From assembly GCF_024580955.1 (NCBI RefSeq), contig NZ_JANIKD010000007.1:32384-96383 (forward strand): DNA of 64,000 nucleotides, written 5' to 3'. Under the pieces are notes generated by a model. It ran no database searches. It saw nothing but the letters and a program-made list of their open reading frames with translations, and was not told the DNA's origin. The position numbers and the translations under genes were made by a program. This document shows, in pieces, positions 10,080 through 24,343 of the stretch (position 1 is its first letter; each line of letters begins with the position of its first letter). This DNA comes from Corynebacterium sp. 122RC1 (GTDB lineage Bacteria; Actinomycetota; Actinomycetes; Mycobacteriales; Mycobacteriaceae).

Positions 10080-10942
10080 TGTTTAGGAAAGAGCCGGTCC
10101 GAGTGGGTGATCGCGTGGTGGTCCGTAGTGATACGGAGGTGATTGGTGTGGTCACTAGCTTGGATCCGCTCACGCTGAACGGTGACATCGTGATCCCTAA
10201 GTATCAGGTGATGAAAAAACTTTCGCCGAAAACCGTGATGAACAGGGATATCAGGGCGATTGAGCAGGCTACAGCGAAGGCGTTTCCGGGAGCGCATCAG
10301 GAATGGACTAGCGACGGCCAGTGGTTGATGCGGGCCGGGGATGGGATTGCGGAGCGGTCGAATTCGGCGGCGCCGCTGGGGCCGAGTGCTCGGTTTGTGC
10401 CGATTCCGTGGGATGAGATTAATGAGTTTTATCGTCGGCACAATCTGCCCACCACGTTGTTGATTCCGGAGCGGATTGCGCCAAACCCGAATGTGCCGAT
10501 GGGCCCGGAGATCATTGTGATGACCCGCAATCTGGAGAATTTGCCGGAGCAGGCGGAGGGATTTGAACTGCTGGAGAAGCCTGATCAGCAGTGGTTGGAT
10601 TTGTACCATTTCCGTGGGCAACCGCTTCCCGCTGACGCGTTGGAGTTGCGCCCGATTGATGGGGAGATGGGATTTGGGCGTCTGGTGAGGGATGGGCAGA
10701 CGGTGGCGGTGACGAGGGGAACGATCACCGATGGGTATTTGGGTTATTCGGCAGTTGAGGTGGCGGAAAAGTATCGGCGGCAAGGACTGGGGACCGCACT
10801 GGGTGTGGAGATGTTGCGCTGGGCCAGGCAGAAGGGAGCGCACACTGCCTATTTGCAGGTGATCGCCGATAATGTGGCGGGAATAGGGCTGTACCACAAG
10901 CTAGGGTTTGTGGAACACCATCGGCATCGGTACACACGCTAG
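10079..10942 (+). CDS. GNAT acetyltransferase, candidate N-acetylglutamate synthase (Cg3035-like)
   Basis: 287-aa protein. The N-terminal half is a corynebacterial region of unknown fold (VRVGDRVVVRSDTEVIGVVT, SH3-like in appearance). The C-terminal 120 residues are a GNAT domain with the acetyl-CoA loop YRRQGLGTALGVEMLRWA and YHKLGFVEHHRHRY. In C. glutamicum a gene of this architecture (cg3035), which I recall lying in the def/xthA neighbourhood, was reported as the N-acetylglutamate synthase for arginine synthesis. Assignment by family and context only. The ATG overlaps the def stop; a GTG three codons upstream is possible. Confidence 0.7.
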   Translation: MFRKEPVRVGDRVVVRSDTEVIGVVTSLDPLTLNGDIVIPKYQVMKKLSPKTVMNRDIRAIEQATAKAFPGAHQEWTSDGQWLMRAGDGIAERSNSAAPLGPSARFVPIPWDEINEFYRRHNLPTTLLIPERIAPNPNVPMGPEIIVMTRNLENLPEQAEGFELLEKPDQQWLDLYHFRGQPLPADALELRPIDGEMGFGRLVRDGQTVAVTRGTITDGYLGYSAVEVAEKYRRQGLGTALGVEMLRWARQKGAHTAYLQVIADNVAGIGLYHKLGFVEHHRHRYTR

Positions 10943-10952
10943 ACTGCAACTC

Positions 10953-11645
10953 ATGCGCATTGTGAACTGGAACGTCAATTCAATTCGGGCAAGGAAGGAC
11001 CGTGTTATTGACCTTTTGGATCGCCTGGACATTGACGTTCTACTGATGCAGGAGACAAAAACGAAGGATTTCCCGCCACTTGAGGGGTATGAGGTGGCGC
11101 ATTGGGGCCTCAACCAGTGGAATGGGGTGGCTATTGCGTCGAGGGTCGGGTTGGAAGATGTGCGCCAGGGGTTTGCCAACCAGCCCTCTTTCAATGGCCT
11201 TGAGGCGCGTGCGATCTCAGCGACCTGCGGCGGTGTGCGCGTCGAAAGTGTGTATGTTCCCAACGGAAGGGAGATTGCGCACCCGCACTATGACTACAAG
11301 CTGCGCTTTTTATATGCGTTGAAGGGCAGCGATGCGGATGTGATTGGTGGGGATTTCAATGTGGCGCCGCTGGATCGGCATGTGTGGGACATCAATGCCT
11401 TTGCGGGTGAGACGCATGTGACGGAGCCGGAGAGGCAGGCGTTTGACGCGTTGTTGGAGAAGTGGAAGGTGGCCAGCCCTTGGGAGGGATTTAGTTTTTG
11501 GGACTATCGGGCTGGGCGGTATGAACGCAACGAGGGGATGTTGATCGATTTCCAGCTTTCCAATTTGGAGGTTGAGCGAGCATTTATTGATGGGGAGCGG
11601 TCTTCGGATCACGCGCCGGTAGTGGTGGATTACCGTGGACCTTAG
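10953..11645 (+). CDS. xthA: Exodeoxyribonuclease III (AP endonuclease)
   Basis: Base-excision repair nuclease of the ExoIII/AP-endonuclease family, 230 aa. Visible motifs are MRIVNWNVNSIRAR, LLMQETKTKDF (metal-binding Glu), GGDFNVAPLD and SSDHAPVVVDY (catalytic Asp-His). It begins 10 bp after the GNAT gene and overlaps cls by 11 bp. Confidence 0.93.
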   Translation: MRIVNWNVNSIRARKDRVIDLLDRLDIDVLLMQETKTKDFPPLEGYEVAHWGLNQWNGVAIASRVGLEDVRQGFANQPSFNGLEARAISATCGGVRVESVYVPNGREIAHPHYDYKLRFLYALKGSDADVIGGDFNVAPLDRHVWDINAFAGETHVTEPERQAFDALLEKWKVASPWEGFSFWDYRAGRYERNEGMLIDFQLSNLEVERAFIDGERSSDHAPVVVDYRGP

Positions 11646-13044
11646 CTCATGGCAGGCAATCGGCCTGATTATCGACTACACCATCAAAATTGCCGCGATC
11701 GGATTCGTACCGGAAGGCCGCAGGCCAAGCTCATCGACGGCGTGGCTGCTTGCCATTTTGCTGCTCCCGTTCGTGGGGTTGCCGCTGTTCTTGCTGATGG
11801 GTTCGCCGTGGATTAACAGGCGGCGGCACCGCATTCAGGATGAAGCTAACCAGCGGATCAAAGAGCTGGGTGTTGATGTGCCGGACTCCGTGGCAATGAG
11901 TGAGGAGATTGACTCGATTATTCGGCTCAATAGGAACCTCACGGGGATGCCGGCGGTGTCTGGGGAGACGCATGGCTACTACCCGGATTACAAAGAGTCG
12001 ATTGAGCGAATGGCGCAGGTAGTAGACGGCGCCACGAAGTATGTCCATGTGGAGATCTATATTGTTTCTTGGGATGACACAACCGATGTGTTCTTCCAAG
12101 CGCTGGCTCGGGCGGTGAAGCGTGGCGTGAAGGTGCGTTTGCTGTTTGACCAGGTTGGCTCGTGGAAATACAAGGGTTATTTGAAGCTGGGGAGGAGGCT
12201 CACTGAGATTGGGGTGGATTGGCAGCTCATGTTGCCGCTGAAGCCGTGGCGCCGCCGTTTCCGTAGGCCGGATCTGCGTAATCACCGGAAGATGGTGATT
12301 GTGGATGGTAAGCGTGGGTTTATTGGGTCGCAGAACATGATTGAGCCGTCGTATGGGAATAAGGGGCGGAATTGGGTTGATGTGATGTTTGAGTTCTCTG
12401 GGCCGATTGTGACCTCCATGAACCTGGTGTTCGCGGTGGATTGGTTGCTTGAGAGCGGGGAGACGGTGCCGTTTGAGCTATCGGAAGTCCACGGCGAGGA
12501 CCTGTTGCAGTTGGTGCCTTCGGGTCCGGGGTATCACGCGGAGCCGAATCTGCGGATGTTTAACTCAGTGATTCACCACGCCAAGGAGCGGCTGGTGATG
12601 TGCAGTCCGTATTTTATTCCGGATGAGTCGATGATGGAGGCGGTGACGTCGGCATGCTTTAGGGGCGTGAAGGTGGAGCTGCTGGTGAGTGAGCAGGCGG
12701 ACCAGTTTGTGGTGAACCATGCGCAGACGTCGTACTATCAGGCGCTGCTGGAGGCGGGGGTGAAAATTCACAGGTATAAGAAGCCGGCGGTGTTGCACAG
12801 CAAGTTTTTGCTGGCGGATGAGATTGGGGTGCTTGGGTCTTCCAATATGGATATGCGTTCATTTGGTTTGAACTATGAAGTAACGCTTATGGCCACGCAT
12901 AAGAAGGTGATTGCACAGTTGGAGGAATTGGCGCAGGGATATAAGGAGAATTCGATTGAGCTCACGTTGGAGGAGTGGAATGAGCGTTCCTTTGGGCGCC
13001 GCTACTTGGATAACGTGATGCGATTGACTTCGGCGCTGCAATGA
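11635..13044 (+). CDS. cls: Cardiolipin synthase
   Basis: Phospholipase-D-superfamily enzyme making cardiolipin from phosphatidylglycerol, 469 aa. Two N-terminal helices (residues 5-55) anchor the protein. The two HKD motifs are NHRKMVIVDGKRGFIGSQN and HSKFLLADEIGVLGSSNMD. GTG start inside the end of xthA. The stop overlaps the next gene as ATGA. Confidence 0.93.
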   Translation: MDLSSWQAIGLIIDYTIKIAAIGFVPEGRRPSSSTAWLLAILLLPFVGLPLFLLMGSPWINRRRHRIQDEANQRIKELGVDVPDSVAMSEEIDSIIRLNRNLTGMPAVSGETHGYYPDYKESIERMAQVVDGATKYVHVEIYIVSWDDTTDVFFQALARAVKRGVKVRLLFDQVGSWKYKGYLKLGRRLTEIGVDWQLMLPLKPWRRRFRRPDLRNHRKMVIVDGKRGFIGSQNMIEPSYGNKGRNWVDVMFEFSGPIVTSMNLVFAVDWLLESGETVPFELSEVHGEDLLQLVPSGPGYHAEPNLRMFNSVIHHAKERLVMCSPYFIPDESMMEAVTSACFRGVKVELLVSEQADQFVVNHAQTSYYQALLEAGVKIHRYKKPAVLHSKFLLADEIGVLGSSNMDMRSFGLNYEVTLMATHKKVIAQLEELAQGYKENSIELTLEEWNERSFGRRYLDNVMRLTSALQ

Positions 13045-13937
13045 CCGCGCTCACAAGGTTTGGGCAGCTCGCCGTGATGGGTGTGGGCTGCTTTACAATC
13101 GCTATGGGCATCTTCCTCATTACGCACTCGTTTGCGCTGCCGGAGGTAGATGAGGGATTTGCACTGGGTGTGTTGGCAACGGCGGTGATGCAGTCGTCGA
13201 TGGTGGTGTCCATGCTGTTGGTGACCAGCAATATTGACCCGGAGGTGGCTGTCGCCGGGATTTTGGGCGCTAACCTTGGCACCACAATGACCCCCTTGGT
13301 GGCTGCGCATTTTCTCCCCAAGGACAAGGGCGCGATGGAGGTGGCAAGCCTCCATTTCTGGTTCAACGCGCTCGGCCTGCTCACGCTGGGCCCCATTGAA
13401 CTGCTGTTTCACCCGCTGGAAAAGCTCACGATTTCCCTCAGGACGGACTTTGCGCCACCGCTCCTTGCGGGGGAGTTTGAGTGGTGGAAGCTCCTCTTGG
13501 GGATCACGCTTATTGCTGGTGGCATGAGGTGGGTCCGCAGGTTTGCTATTAGCACTCAGGGTGATACGTCTGGGCTGGTCGCGGGGGTGCTGGTCACGTT
13601 AGTAATGAGGCACAGCAGCGCTACCGTGATCACCACAGCGGCAATGAATGCAAGTAACAGGCTCACGATCATTCTGGGCGCGAACATCGCCACTACCTTA
13701 AGCGCTGTGCTGCTGGCGCTGAACATGGGTGTAGGCATGCAGGTGGCGTTCACTCACCTGCTGTTCAACCTGCTGGGCGTGATGTTGGTGCTGCTCTTCC
13801 CACCGATCCGCTCGCTGCTTGAGGGGCTGGCAACCAGGACGGCCAAGCTCGCGGTGAAGAGCCCACCAGTCACGCTTCTGGTGATTGCCCTGGTGTGGTT
13901 GGCGCTACCAGCCGCTGTAATTCAGGCCAGGCCTTAG
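13041..13937 (+). CDS. Na/Pi-cotransporter family membrane protein
   Basis: 298-aa membrane protein with the inverted-repeat signature of the Na/Pi (NptA/PNaS) family: TAVMQSSMVV...GANLGTTMTPL in the first half and LVMRHSSATVITTAAM...GANIATTLSAV in the second. No PhoU-like tail is present. The substrate is presumably sodium with phosphate, but some family members export other solutes. It overlaps cls by 4 bp and is overlapped tail to tail (about 68 bp) by the Nudix gene. Confidence 0.8.
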   Translation: MTALTRFGQLAVMGVGCFTIAMGIFLITHSFALPEVDEGFALGVLATAVMQSSMVVSMLLVTSNIDPEVAVAGILGANLGTTMTPLVAAHFLPKDKGAMEVASLHFWFNALGLLTLGPIELLFHPLEKLTISLRTDFAPPLLAGEFEWWKLLLGITLIAGGMRWVRRFAISTQGDTSGLVAGVLVTLVMRHSSATVITTAAMNASNRLTIILGANIATTLSAVLLALNMGVGMQVAFTHLLFNLLGVMLVLLFPPIRSLLEGLATRTAKLAVKSPPVTLLVIALVWLALPAAVIQARP

Positions 13938-14325
13938 CGAACGCCTCCAAGAGGGGGTAGCTCGCAACGTCCTCCACCGCTACCCACTTGAGCTCCAAAG
14001 ATTCCTCATTAGCAACGGTTTCCAATAAGTGGTCAGCCACAGCAATCACAGTGGTGTATGTCCACGATCCATGCACGGCCGTCACCCGTTCCCCCACCAC
14101 GCGGAAGTCGCGGACCTGAGCCTCCTCATAGGCCTCACGGCAGGCAGCTTCAACGGCGGTCTCGCCAAACTCCAGTGCACCTCCAGGCAGCGCCCACGTA
14201 CCGCCATCCGCGGTCCAGGCGGCGCGGTGCTGCAGGAGCACGTGACCGTCGGCAACCAAAAGTAGGCCTGCTGCACCGTATTTTCCCCAGCGCTTTTTCC
14301 CGTCTGGACCAACTACCCAATTCAT
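13870..14325 (-). CDS. Nudix hydrolase (MutT-like)
   Basis: 151-aa Nudix hydrolase cleaving a nucleoside-diphosphate-linked substrate. The Nudix box is GGALEFGETAVEAACREAYEEA (19 of the box positions start at GG), matching G-x5-E-x7-R-E-x2-E-E. It starts with GYG-type lead residues KYGAAGLLLVADGHVLLQHR. Divergent from glnX with only 21 bp between the two start codons. Its 3' end runs into the Na/Pi gene on the other strand. Confidence 0.88.
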   Translation of the reverse strand: MNWVVGPDGKKRWGKYGAAGLLLVADGHVLLQHRAAWTADGGTWALPGGALEFGETAVEAACREAYEEAQVRDFRVVGERVTAVHGSWTYTTVIAVADHLLETVANEESLELKWVAVEDVASYPLLEAFAKAWPELQRLVAPTTPGQSPEA

Positions 14326-14346
14326 TGATTGCTAAAGTTAGCAGGG

Positions 14347-15662
14347 ATGACTGCACACGACCACTGGCTTGACCGCGTGGACGATCGGCGTTCTGTGTAC
14401 TACCCGATCATCTGGGCGCGCAAGCTCTTCGCGTTCTTGGTGACCACCCCAGGAAAAATGACGTCCCTGGTGGTGATCCTCAGCGTGTTTCTGCTGGCTG
14501 CGGGCTTGGCGTTGGCGCAGTTTTCTACGGATCGGCGCGGTGATCTGGAAACGATGCTCAATAGTACCGAGCCGGTGAATTATTTGACTCACCGCATGTA
14601 TTCCTCGCTGTCGGTGGCAAATACGTTGGCGTCGGTGGTGTTTGTGCGGGCGGGCAGTGACGCAACGGAAAACAAGGAGCGCTACCATGCAGCGATCTCC
14701 GACGCCTCAACGGCACTCACTCAGGCGGCTGCGGGCCTTGAGCAGGAGGAGCTGGAGACCCTGAACACCATCTCCTCACGTTTGCCGGTGTATAACGCGT
14801 TGGTGGAAACGGCCTGGTTGAACGCGCGGCAGGGCAATCCGGTGGGTGCCAGCTACATGTCTGAGGCCAACGTGGTGATGCGTGATGAGATCCTCCCGGC
14901 AGCCGCCAAGCTGCACAACACCACGGACAGCACCTTTTTGGAGCAGCAGCGCGCCTTCGGGCAGCCGTTGCAGTGGCCAATTTTGGGGATGGTGTTTGCG
15001 CTCGCAGCACTCATAGCGGGGCAAGTGTGGCTGGCAAAAGTGACCAGGAGGCGGCTGAATCCGGGCATGGTGGTGGCCACCGCGATGGTGGTTGCGGTGT
15101 TGGCGTGGGTGGGCACGGCGAGTGCGCTGACGTGGCGGGCTGCGAGCACGGCGCGGGAGGTTGCCGCCGCCCCGATGTCCGCGCTGGTGGACGCGCGTAT
15201 TGTGGCTCAGCAAACCCGCTCTACGGAAACGTTGGCATTGGTGCTCAGGCAGTCATTGGACGCCTCCAACGCGAGCTTTGCCACCGCCATAAAGACCGTC
15301 AACGAGGCCTTGGACACCTATGCAAGCTCTCCCCTGGCCGCCCAGCACCAAGCCACCTTGGACATCGCCCGTTCAAGTACCAGTGAGTGGGAAGCTACCC
15401 ACCTGCAACTTTCAACCGCGCTGAACTCCGGTGACTACGACGAAGCCCTCAACATCACGCTGAGCACCACCAAGAAGAGCGCTTTCATGCGCCTCAATGA
15501 TGCATTGGGCGAGCTCATCAACTCCACCCGAGACTCCATGCGCTCATATAGTTTCCGCAGTTTAGAAGCGTTTAGCGTGGTAGGCCATGTGGTGCTCATC
15601 CTCACCATCAGCGCGGTGCTCTCCATTTGGATTGGCATCCGCCCGAGGCTGCAGGAGTTCCT

Positions 15663-15666
<4 letters not shown>
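14347..15666 (+). CDS. glnX: GlnX, membrane protein of the glutamine-sensing GlnX-GlnH-PknG system
   Basis: 439-aa protein with four membrane helices (around residues 40-60, 215-237, 242-265 and 410-430) and a large extracytoplasmic helical segment between helices 1 and 2 and another between 3 and 4. No catalytic motif is seen. In C. glutamicum GlnX carries the signal from the extracytoplasmic sensor GlnH to the kinase PknG, and the gene order here (glnX-glnH-pknG, ATGA overlaps) is the same. I chose the ATG 18 bases inside the longest frame, closest to the divergent Nudix start. Confidence 0.88.
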
Positions 15667-19912
<4,246 letters not shown>

Positions 19913-19913
<1 letters not shown>

Positions 19914-21271
19914 TAGTTTCCTCCAGCTTGGATGGCGGTGATGGCTACGGTGTTCACGATGTCATCTACCGTGGCGCCGCGGGAAAGGTCATTGACCGGT
20001 TTGTTCAGGCCCTGCAGGATTGGGCCAACGGCGAGGGCGTGGCCGGTGCGCTGGGCGGTTTTGTAGCCGATGTTGCCCGCTTCCAGGTCTGGGAAGATAA
20101 ACACATTGGCTTGGCCAGCCACTGGGGAGTCTGGCATCTTCTTGGCGGCTACGGTGGGGTCCACGGCGGCGTCGAATTGCAGCGGGCCGTCCAGCTTGAG
20201 CTCTGGGGCCTTTTCCTTGGCCAGGCGGGTGGCTTCTACGGCGCGGTCTACGTCTGGGCCGGAGCCGGAGCTGCCGGTGGAGTAGCTGAGCAGCGCCACG
20301 CGGGGGTCAATGCCAAACTGGGCCGCGGTTTCCGCGGAGACAACGGCGATTTCCGCGAGCTGTTCTGCGGTGGGGTTGGGGTTTACGGCGCAGTCACCGA
20401 ACGCCCACAGGCGGCCGCGCATCACCATGAGGAAGATGGAGGAAACCACCGATGCACCGGGCTTGGTTTTGATGATCTGGAAGGAGGGCTTGATGGTGTG
20501 CGCAGTGGTGTGCGCGGCGCCGGACACCATGCCGTCTGCCAGACCCTTGTGGATCATCATGGTGGCGTAGTAGGAGATGTCCTTCATGGTTTCGCGCGCA
20601 TCTTCCAAGGTGATGCCCTTGGATTTGCGCAGCTCGTAGAAATCTTCTGCGAACTCGTCTGGGTCTGTGTCCTTGATGGTGGCCGCAGAAATGTCCAGAC
20701 CGAGCTCCTGCGCGCGGGCGGTGACGGTAGCGGGATCACCCAGGATGGTGAGCTTGCAGATGTTCCTGGCCAGCAGAATGGAGGCGGCGGTGAGAATGCG
20801 GTCATCATCGCCTTCCGGCAGCACAATGTGCGCCTGCTTTTCCTTGGCCAGTTCCAGCAGCCAGTGCTCGAACACCGGGGCGCTCATCACCTGCTCAGCC
20901 TGCGTGTGCTCAAGCGCCTGAGCCACCCGATCCAATCCGGCTTGGGTAGCTACTTCCTCAGCGGTGAAGGTGGCCGCAACCGTTGCCCCGAGCTCCGCTG
21001 ACTCCCCCAGGGCGAGGTCGATGTGCAGGCCCTTGGGGACGTCGGAAAGCAGGAGGAGGGGGACGCCAAGGGCGGAGGCTGCTTTGGCGTCAAAGTTCAC
21101 GTTGCCGGAGCCGATCAGCAGGCCAGTGGGGTTGGATGCCAGCACCGCACTGATGGAGGCTTCCTGGTCAATGAGGTGGTGGACCGACAATCCAAGGTGG
21201 GAGGCAAAGCCGTCAACGTCAAAACCGTCAAAATTGCGGCCCGCGCGGGTGAGCAGGACTGTATCGGTCAC
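19913..21271 (-). CDS. pta: Phosphate acetyltransferase
   Basis: Converts acetyl phosphate and CoA to acetyl-CoA, 452 aa. The C-terminal PTA_PTB domain contains [35 protein letters not shown] and [20 protein letters not shown]. The N-terminal 110 residues are a DRTGG/P-loop-like regulatory region ([20 protein letters not shown]). I chose the GTG ([11 protein letters not shown]) because AGAAGGGAA lies just upstream; an ATG 39 bases earlier is possible. Upstream operon gene of ackA; divergent from the ElaA-like gene. Confidence 0.95.
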
Positions 21272-21356
21272 GGAAATTCCCTTCTCATTTCTCACAGTGA
21301 AACAAGGCATAAGTCTAGCTGTATTACAGGCGTTTGGGGGGCTAAAGTGGGCTCCC

Positions 21357-21794
21357 ATGGATCCATTTTTTGCTGTTTCCAGGCTCGCGGACCTCAGCCC
21401 GCTTGAACTCCACAAACTGTATAAACTGCGCGTCGATGTGTTCGTGGCGGAGCAACAGTGCCCCTATGCGGAGATCGATGATCACGACCTCACCGCCGCG
21501 CATTTCATGGCATGGGGTACCGACGCCACCCTGCTCGGCTGTGCCCGCATCTTTCCCGAAGGCGAGCACGTCAAGCTGGGCCGTTTCGTGGTGGCTCCCT
21601 CCGCACGCGGCACTGGCCTTGCCCAAGAGCTCATGTTCCAAGCCCTGCGCTACGCGGAGGAACAATTCCCCGGCAAGCGCGTGCTCATCCACGCACAGGA
21701 ACCCCTAGAGCGCTACTACGAGCAGTACGGATTCACCCGCGTGGGCGAGGCCTTTGACGAGGACGGCGTGCCCCACATCCCTATGCTGAAGTAA
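21357..21794 (+). CDS. ElaA-like GNAT acetyltransferase
   Basis: 145-aa GNAT protein of the ElaA group. It shows LYKLRVDVFVAEQQCPYAEIDDHD near the N-terminus, typical of ElaA, and the acetyl-CoA loop VAPSARGTGLAQELM. The substrate is unknown. It starts 85 bp from the divergent pta GTG and overlaps the 3' end of the phosphoribosyltransferase gene by 14 bp. Confidence 0.85.
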   Translation: MDPFFAVSRLADLSPLELHKLYKLRVDVFVAEQQCPYAEIDDHDLTAAHFMAWGTDATLLGCARIFPEGEHVKLGRFVVAPSARGTGLAQELMFQALRYAEEQFPGKRVLIHAQEPLERYYEQYGFTRVGEAFDEDGVPHIPMLK

Positions 21795-22281
21795 CAGGCG
21801 GCAGCGCGGACCACGGGAACACAATCCACTCGTCCGTGCGGCGCCACACATAATCAGGATCAACCTCGGAGGCGCTCTTGGCGTACACAACCGCCGAGCG
21901 CACCTCAGAGCCGTAGCCCTCCAACAGCTTCAGCACCAGCGCCAGAGTGCGCCCGGAATCTGCAACATCGTCTACCACCAGCAGGCGCTTGCCCTTGATG
22001 GAGTTGGTGTCCAGCAGGGGTTCCAGGAGCACGGGGTCTGGGAGTGTTTCGTGGACGTCGGTGTAAAACTCCACGTTGATGGCGTCTGAAAGCTTCACCC
22101 CCATGGAATAGGAAAGCGCGCCGGCGGGCACCAGGCCACCGCGGGCAACGGCCACAATAATGTCCGGGGTAAAACCGCTATCTACAATTTGCTGCGCGAG
22201 CTCACGGGAGGCGGTACCGAACCCCTCCCAGGTGAGGACCTCTTTAGTCTCAAGGTCTTGAGAATCTGCATGGTAAGCCAT
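21781..22281 (-). CDS. Purine-type phosphoribosyltransferase
   Basis: 166-aa type I PRTase. The PRPP loop is RLLVVDDVADSGRTL, preceded by DIIVAVARGGLVPAGALSY. It resembles bacterial Gpt/hypoxanthine-xanthine-guanine phosphoribosyltransferases, probably purine-base salvage, but the base cannot be fixed from sequence. It is divergent from the PurT-like gene 30 bp away. Confidence 0.85.
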   Translation of the reverse strand: MAYHADSQDLETKEVLTWEGFGTASRELAQQIVDSGFTPDIIVAVARGGLVPAGALSYSMGVKLSDAINVEFYTDVHETLPDPVLLEPLLDTNSIKGKRLLVVDDVADSGRTLALVLKLLEGYGSEVRSAVVYAKSASEVDPDYVWRRTDEWIVFPWSALPPVTSA

Positions 22282-22311
22282 GTACCAACCCTACCGTTAG
22301 GATGAACCTCT

Positions 22312-22974
22312 ATGGAACTGATTGCCCCCACTGCCGTGACTCGCCTGCTCATGAAACAGGCATTCGCACGCCTAGGCCAGGAGGTAGAGATCACTGAGGC
22401 GCAGTTCGACGCCGCCGCCCAGCGCACACACGCCTCCGAAGAGCTAGGCCTCCCGGTTGCCTCAGAAACCACCAACGCCGTCACCGTACAGGCCATCCGC
22501 TCGATTGACCCCGCCACCGGCGAGCTTGCCACCTGGTTTGGGGAACCGATCGCCTGCCAGGACGAAATCGTTTGGCAACCAGCCCACATGACTCAAGCGG
22601 CCCGCGACGCCGCCCGTTCAATCGCCGCCCGCATCACGAACAGCATCGGGGGCCAGGGCCTGTTTTCAGTGGAGTTGGAAATCTCCGGCGACGACGCCCT
22701 CCTTCACCGCTGCGTCCCCGGCCCCACCCGCGCCGGCGAAGTCACCCTGGGCACTCAGCGGCGCAGCCAGTACGAGCTTCATGCCCGCGCCGTGCTGGGA
22801 TTGCCTATCGACGTCACCCTCACCACACCCGGCGCCGCAACCCGCAACGTGCCGCTACGTTCTGCCCTGACCGCGCCAGAAAGTGACGCCATCCAAGCCG
22901 AAGGCGAAAGTCTCGCCTACGTCTCCGCCGAAACCACCGAAGAAGCACGGGAGGCCCTGGCCGAAGTTTCGTAG
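22312..22974 (+). CDS. Degenerate PurT-like protein (ATP-grasp remnant)
   Basis: 220-aa protein that aligns by eye with the C-terminal half of PurT, the formate-dependent GAR transformylase. The blocks THASEELGLPVA (PurT: RLAAEELQLPTS) and then VWQPAHMTQAARDAARSIA and IGGQGLFSVELEISGDDALL, through YELHARAVLGLPID, keep PurT order. The segment between them that holds the nucleotide-binding lysines and the phosphate loop (about 100 residues) is missing, as is the N-terminal GAR domain. PurT is usually about 390 aa. The metal/phosphate motif SEVSPRPHDTG is replaced by HRCVPGPTRAG. It is therefore unlikely to be an active PurT, though the frame is intact. Neighbour purA and the PRTase gene keep a purine context. 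Confidence 0.7.
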   Translation: MELIAPTAVTRLLMKQAFARLGQEVEITEAQFDAAAQRTHASEELGLPVASETTNAVTVQAIRSIDPATGELATWFGEPIACQDEIVWQPAHMTQAARDAARSIAARITNSIGGQGLFSVELEISGDDALLHRCVPGPTRAGEVTLGTQRRSQYELHARAVLGLPIDVTLTTPGAATRNVPLRSALTAPESDAIQAEGESLAYVSAETTEEAREALAEVS

Positions 22975-23000
22975 GGAAACCCCACCAGTCACAAAAACTT

Positions 23001-24290
23001 TTAAGAGGCCATGACGTCGTGGCGAACGATGGTTTGGTCCCTGCCAGGACCCACGCCGATGTAAGAGATTCGGCAGCCGGAGAGCTCTTCCAGGCGGAGC
23101 ACGTAAGCTCGGGCTTTCTCGGGGAGCTCTTCGAAGGTCTTGCAGCCGGTGATGTCTTCTTCCCAGGCGGGCATGGTCTCAAAGATGGGGGTGGCGTGGT
23201 GGAACTCGGATTGGGTCAGTGGCATCTCCTCAAAGCGTTGGCCGTCTACTTCGTAGGCCACGCAGATGGGGATTTCGCCGATGCCGGTGAGCACATCCAG
23301 CTTGGTTAGGAAGAGGTCCGTGAAGCCGTTCACGCGGGAGGCGTAGCGGGCAATTACGGAGTCGTACCAGCCACAGCGGCGTTTGCGGCCAGTGTTCACA
23401 CCCACCTCACCGCCGGTGACCTGTAGGTATTCGCCCCACTTGTCAAAGAGTTCGGTGGGGAATGGTCCGGCACCTACGCGGGTGGTGTACGCCTTGATGA
23501 TGCCGAGGGAGGAAGTGATGCGGGTGGGGCCAATGCCGGCGCCAACGCATGCGCCTCCCGCGGTGGGGTTGGAGGAGGTAACAAAGGGGTATGTGCCGTG
23601 GTCTACGTCCAGCATGGTGGCTTGGCCACCTTCCATGAGGACGTGTTTGCCGGCGTCGAGTGCGCGGTTGAGTTCCAGTTCGGCGTCGATCACCATTGGG
23701 CGCAGGCGGTCTGCGTAGGAGAGGAAGTATTCCACCATGGCTTCAACTTCAATTGCCTTGCGGTTATACATCTTCACCAGAATCTGGTTTTTCACGTCCA
23801 GGGCGGAGGAGATTTTTTGGCGCAAGATTGATTCATCAAACACGTCTTGAACGCGGATGCCTACACGGGAGACCTTGTCTGCGTAGGTGGGGCCAATGCC
23901 GCGGCCGGTGGTGCCAATGGCGCGCTTACCCAGGAAACGCTCCTGCACCCGGTCAAGAACCTGGTGGTAGGGCGCAACAAGGTGGGCGTTGGCGGAGATC
24001 TTCAGCCGGGAGGCGTTGGCACCGCGGGCCTCCAACCCGTCAATTTCCTCAAAGAGCGCTTCAAGGTTGATCACCACGCCGTTGCCAAGGATGGGCACCG
24101 CGTTTTCTGAAAGCACACCGGCGGGCAGGAGCTTGAGCTCGTACTTTTCACCGCCAACAACTACGGTGTGACCAGCGTTGTTACCGCCGTTGGGCTTGAC
24201 TACATAGTCCACCAGGCCGCCGAGGATATCAGTGGCTTTGCCTTTACCCTCGTCGCCCCATTGAGCACCTACGATCACGATCGCTGCCAT
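23001..24290 (-). CDS. purA: Adenylosuccinate synthetase
   Basis: GTP-dependent conversion of IMP and aspartate to adenylosuccinate in AMP synthesis, 429 aa (typical). Motifs: [17 protein letters not shown] at the N-terminus, [24 protein letters not shown] and [11 protein letters not shown]. Divergent from the 258-aa unknown gene and convergent with the PurT-like gene. Confidence 0.97.
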   Translation of the reverse strand: MAAIVIVGAQWGDEGKGKATDILGGLVDYVVKPNGGNNAGHTVVVGGEKYELKLLPAGVLSENAVPILGNGVVINLEALFEEIDGLEARGANASRLKISANAHLVAPYHQVLDRVQERFLGKRAIGTTGRGIGPTYADKVSRVGIRVQDVFDESILRQKISSALDVKNQILVKMYNRKAIEVEAMVEYFLSYADRLRPMVIDAELELNRALDAGKHVLMEGGQATMLDVDHGTYPFVTSSNPTAGGACVGAGIGPTRITSSLGIIKAYTTRVGAGPFPTELFDKWGEYLQVTGGEVGVNTGRKRRCGWYDSVIARYASRVNGFTDLFLTKLDVLTGIGEIPICVAYEVDGQRFEEMPLTQSEFHHATPIFETMPAWEEDITGCKTFEELPEKARAYVLRLEELSGCRISYIGVGPGRDQTIVRHDVMAS

Positions 24291-24343
24291 GTGTGCACGT
24301 CCTTTAATTTGTTGAAAACAGACGTTGTACCATTTTACACACC

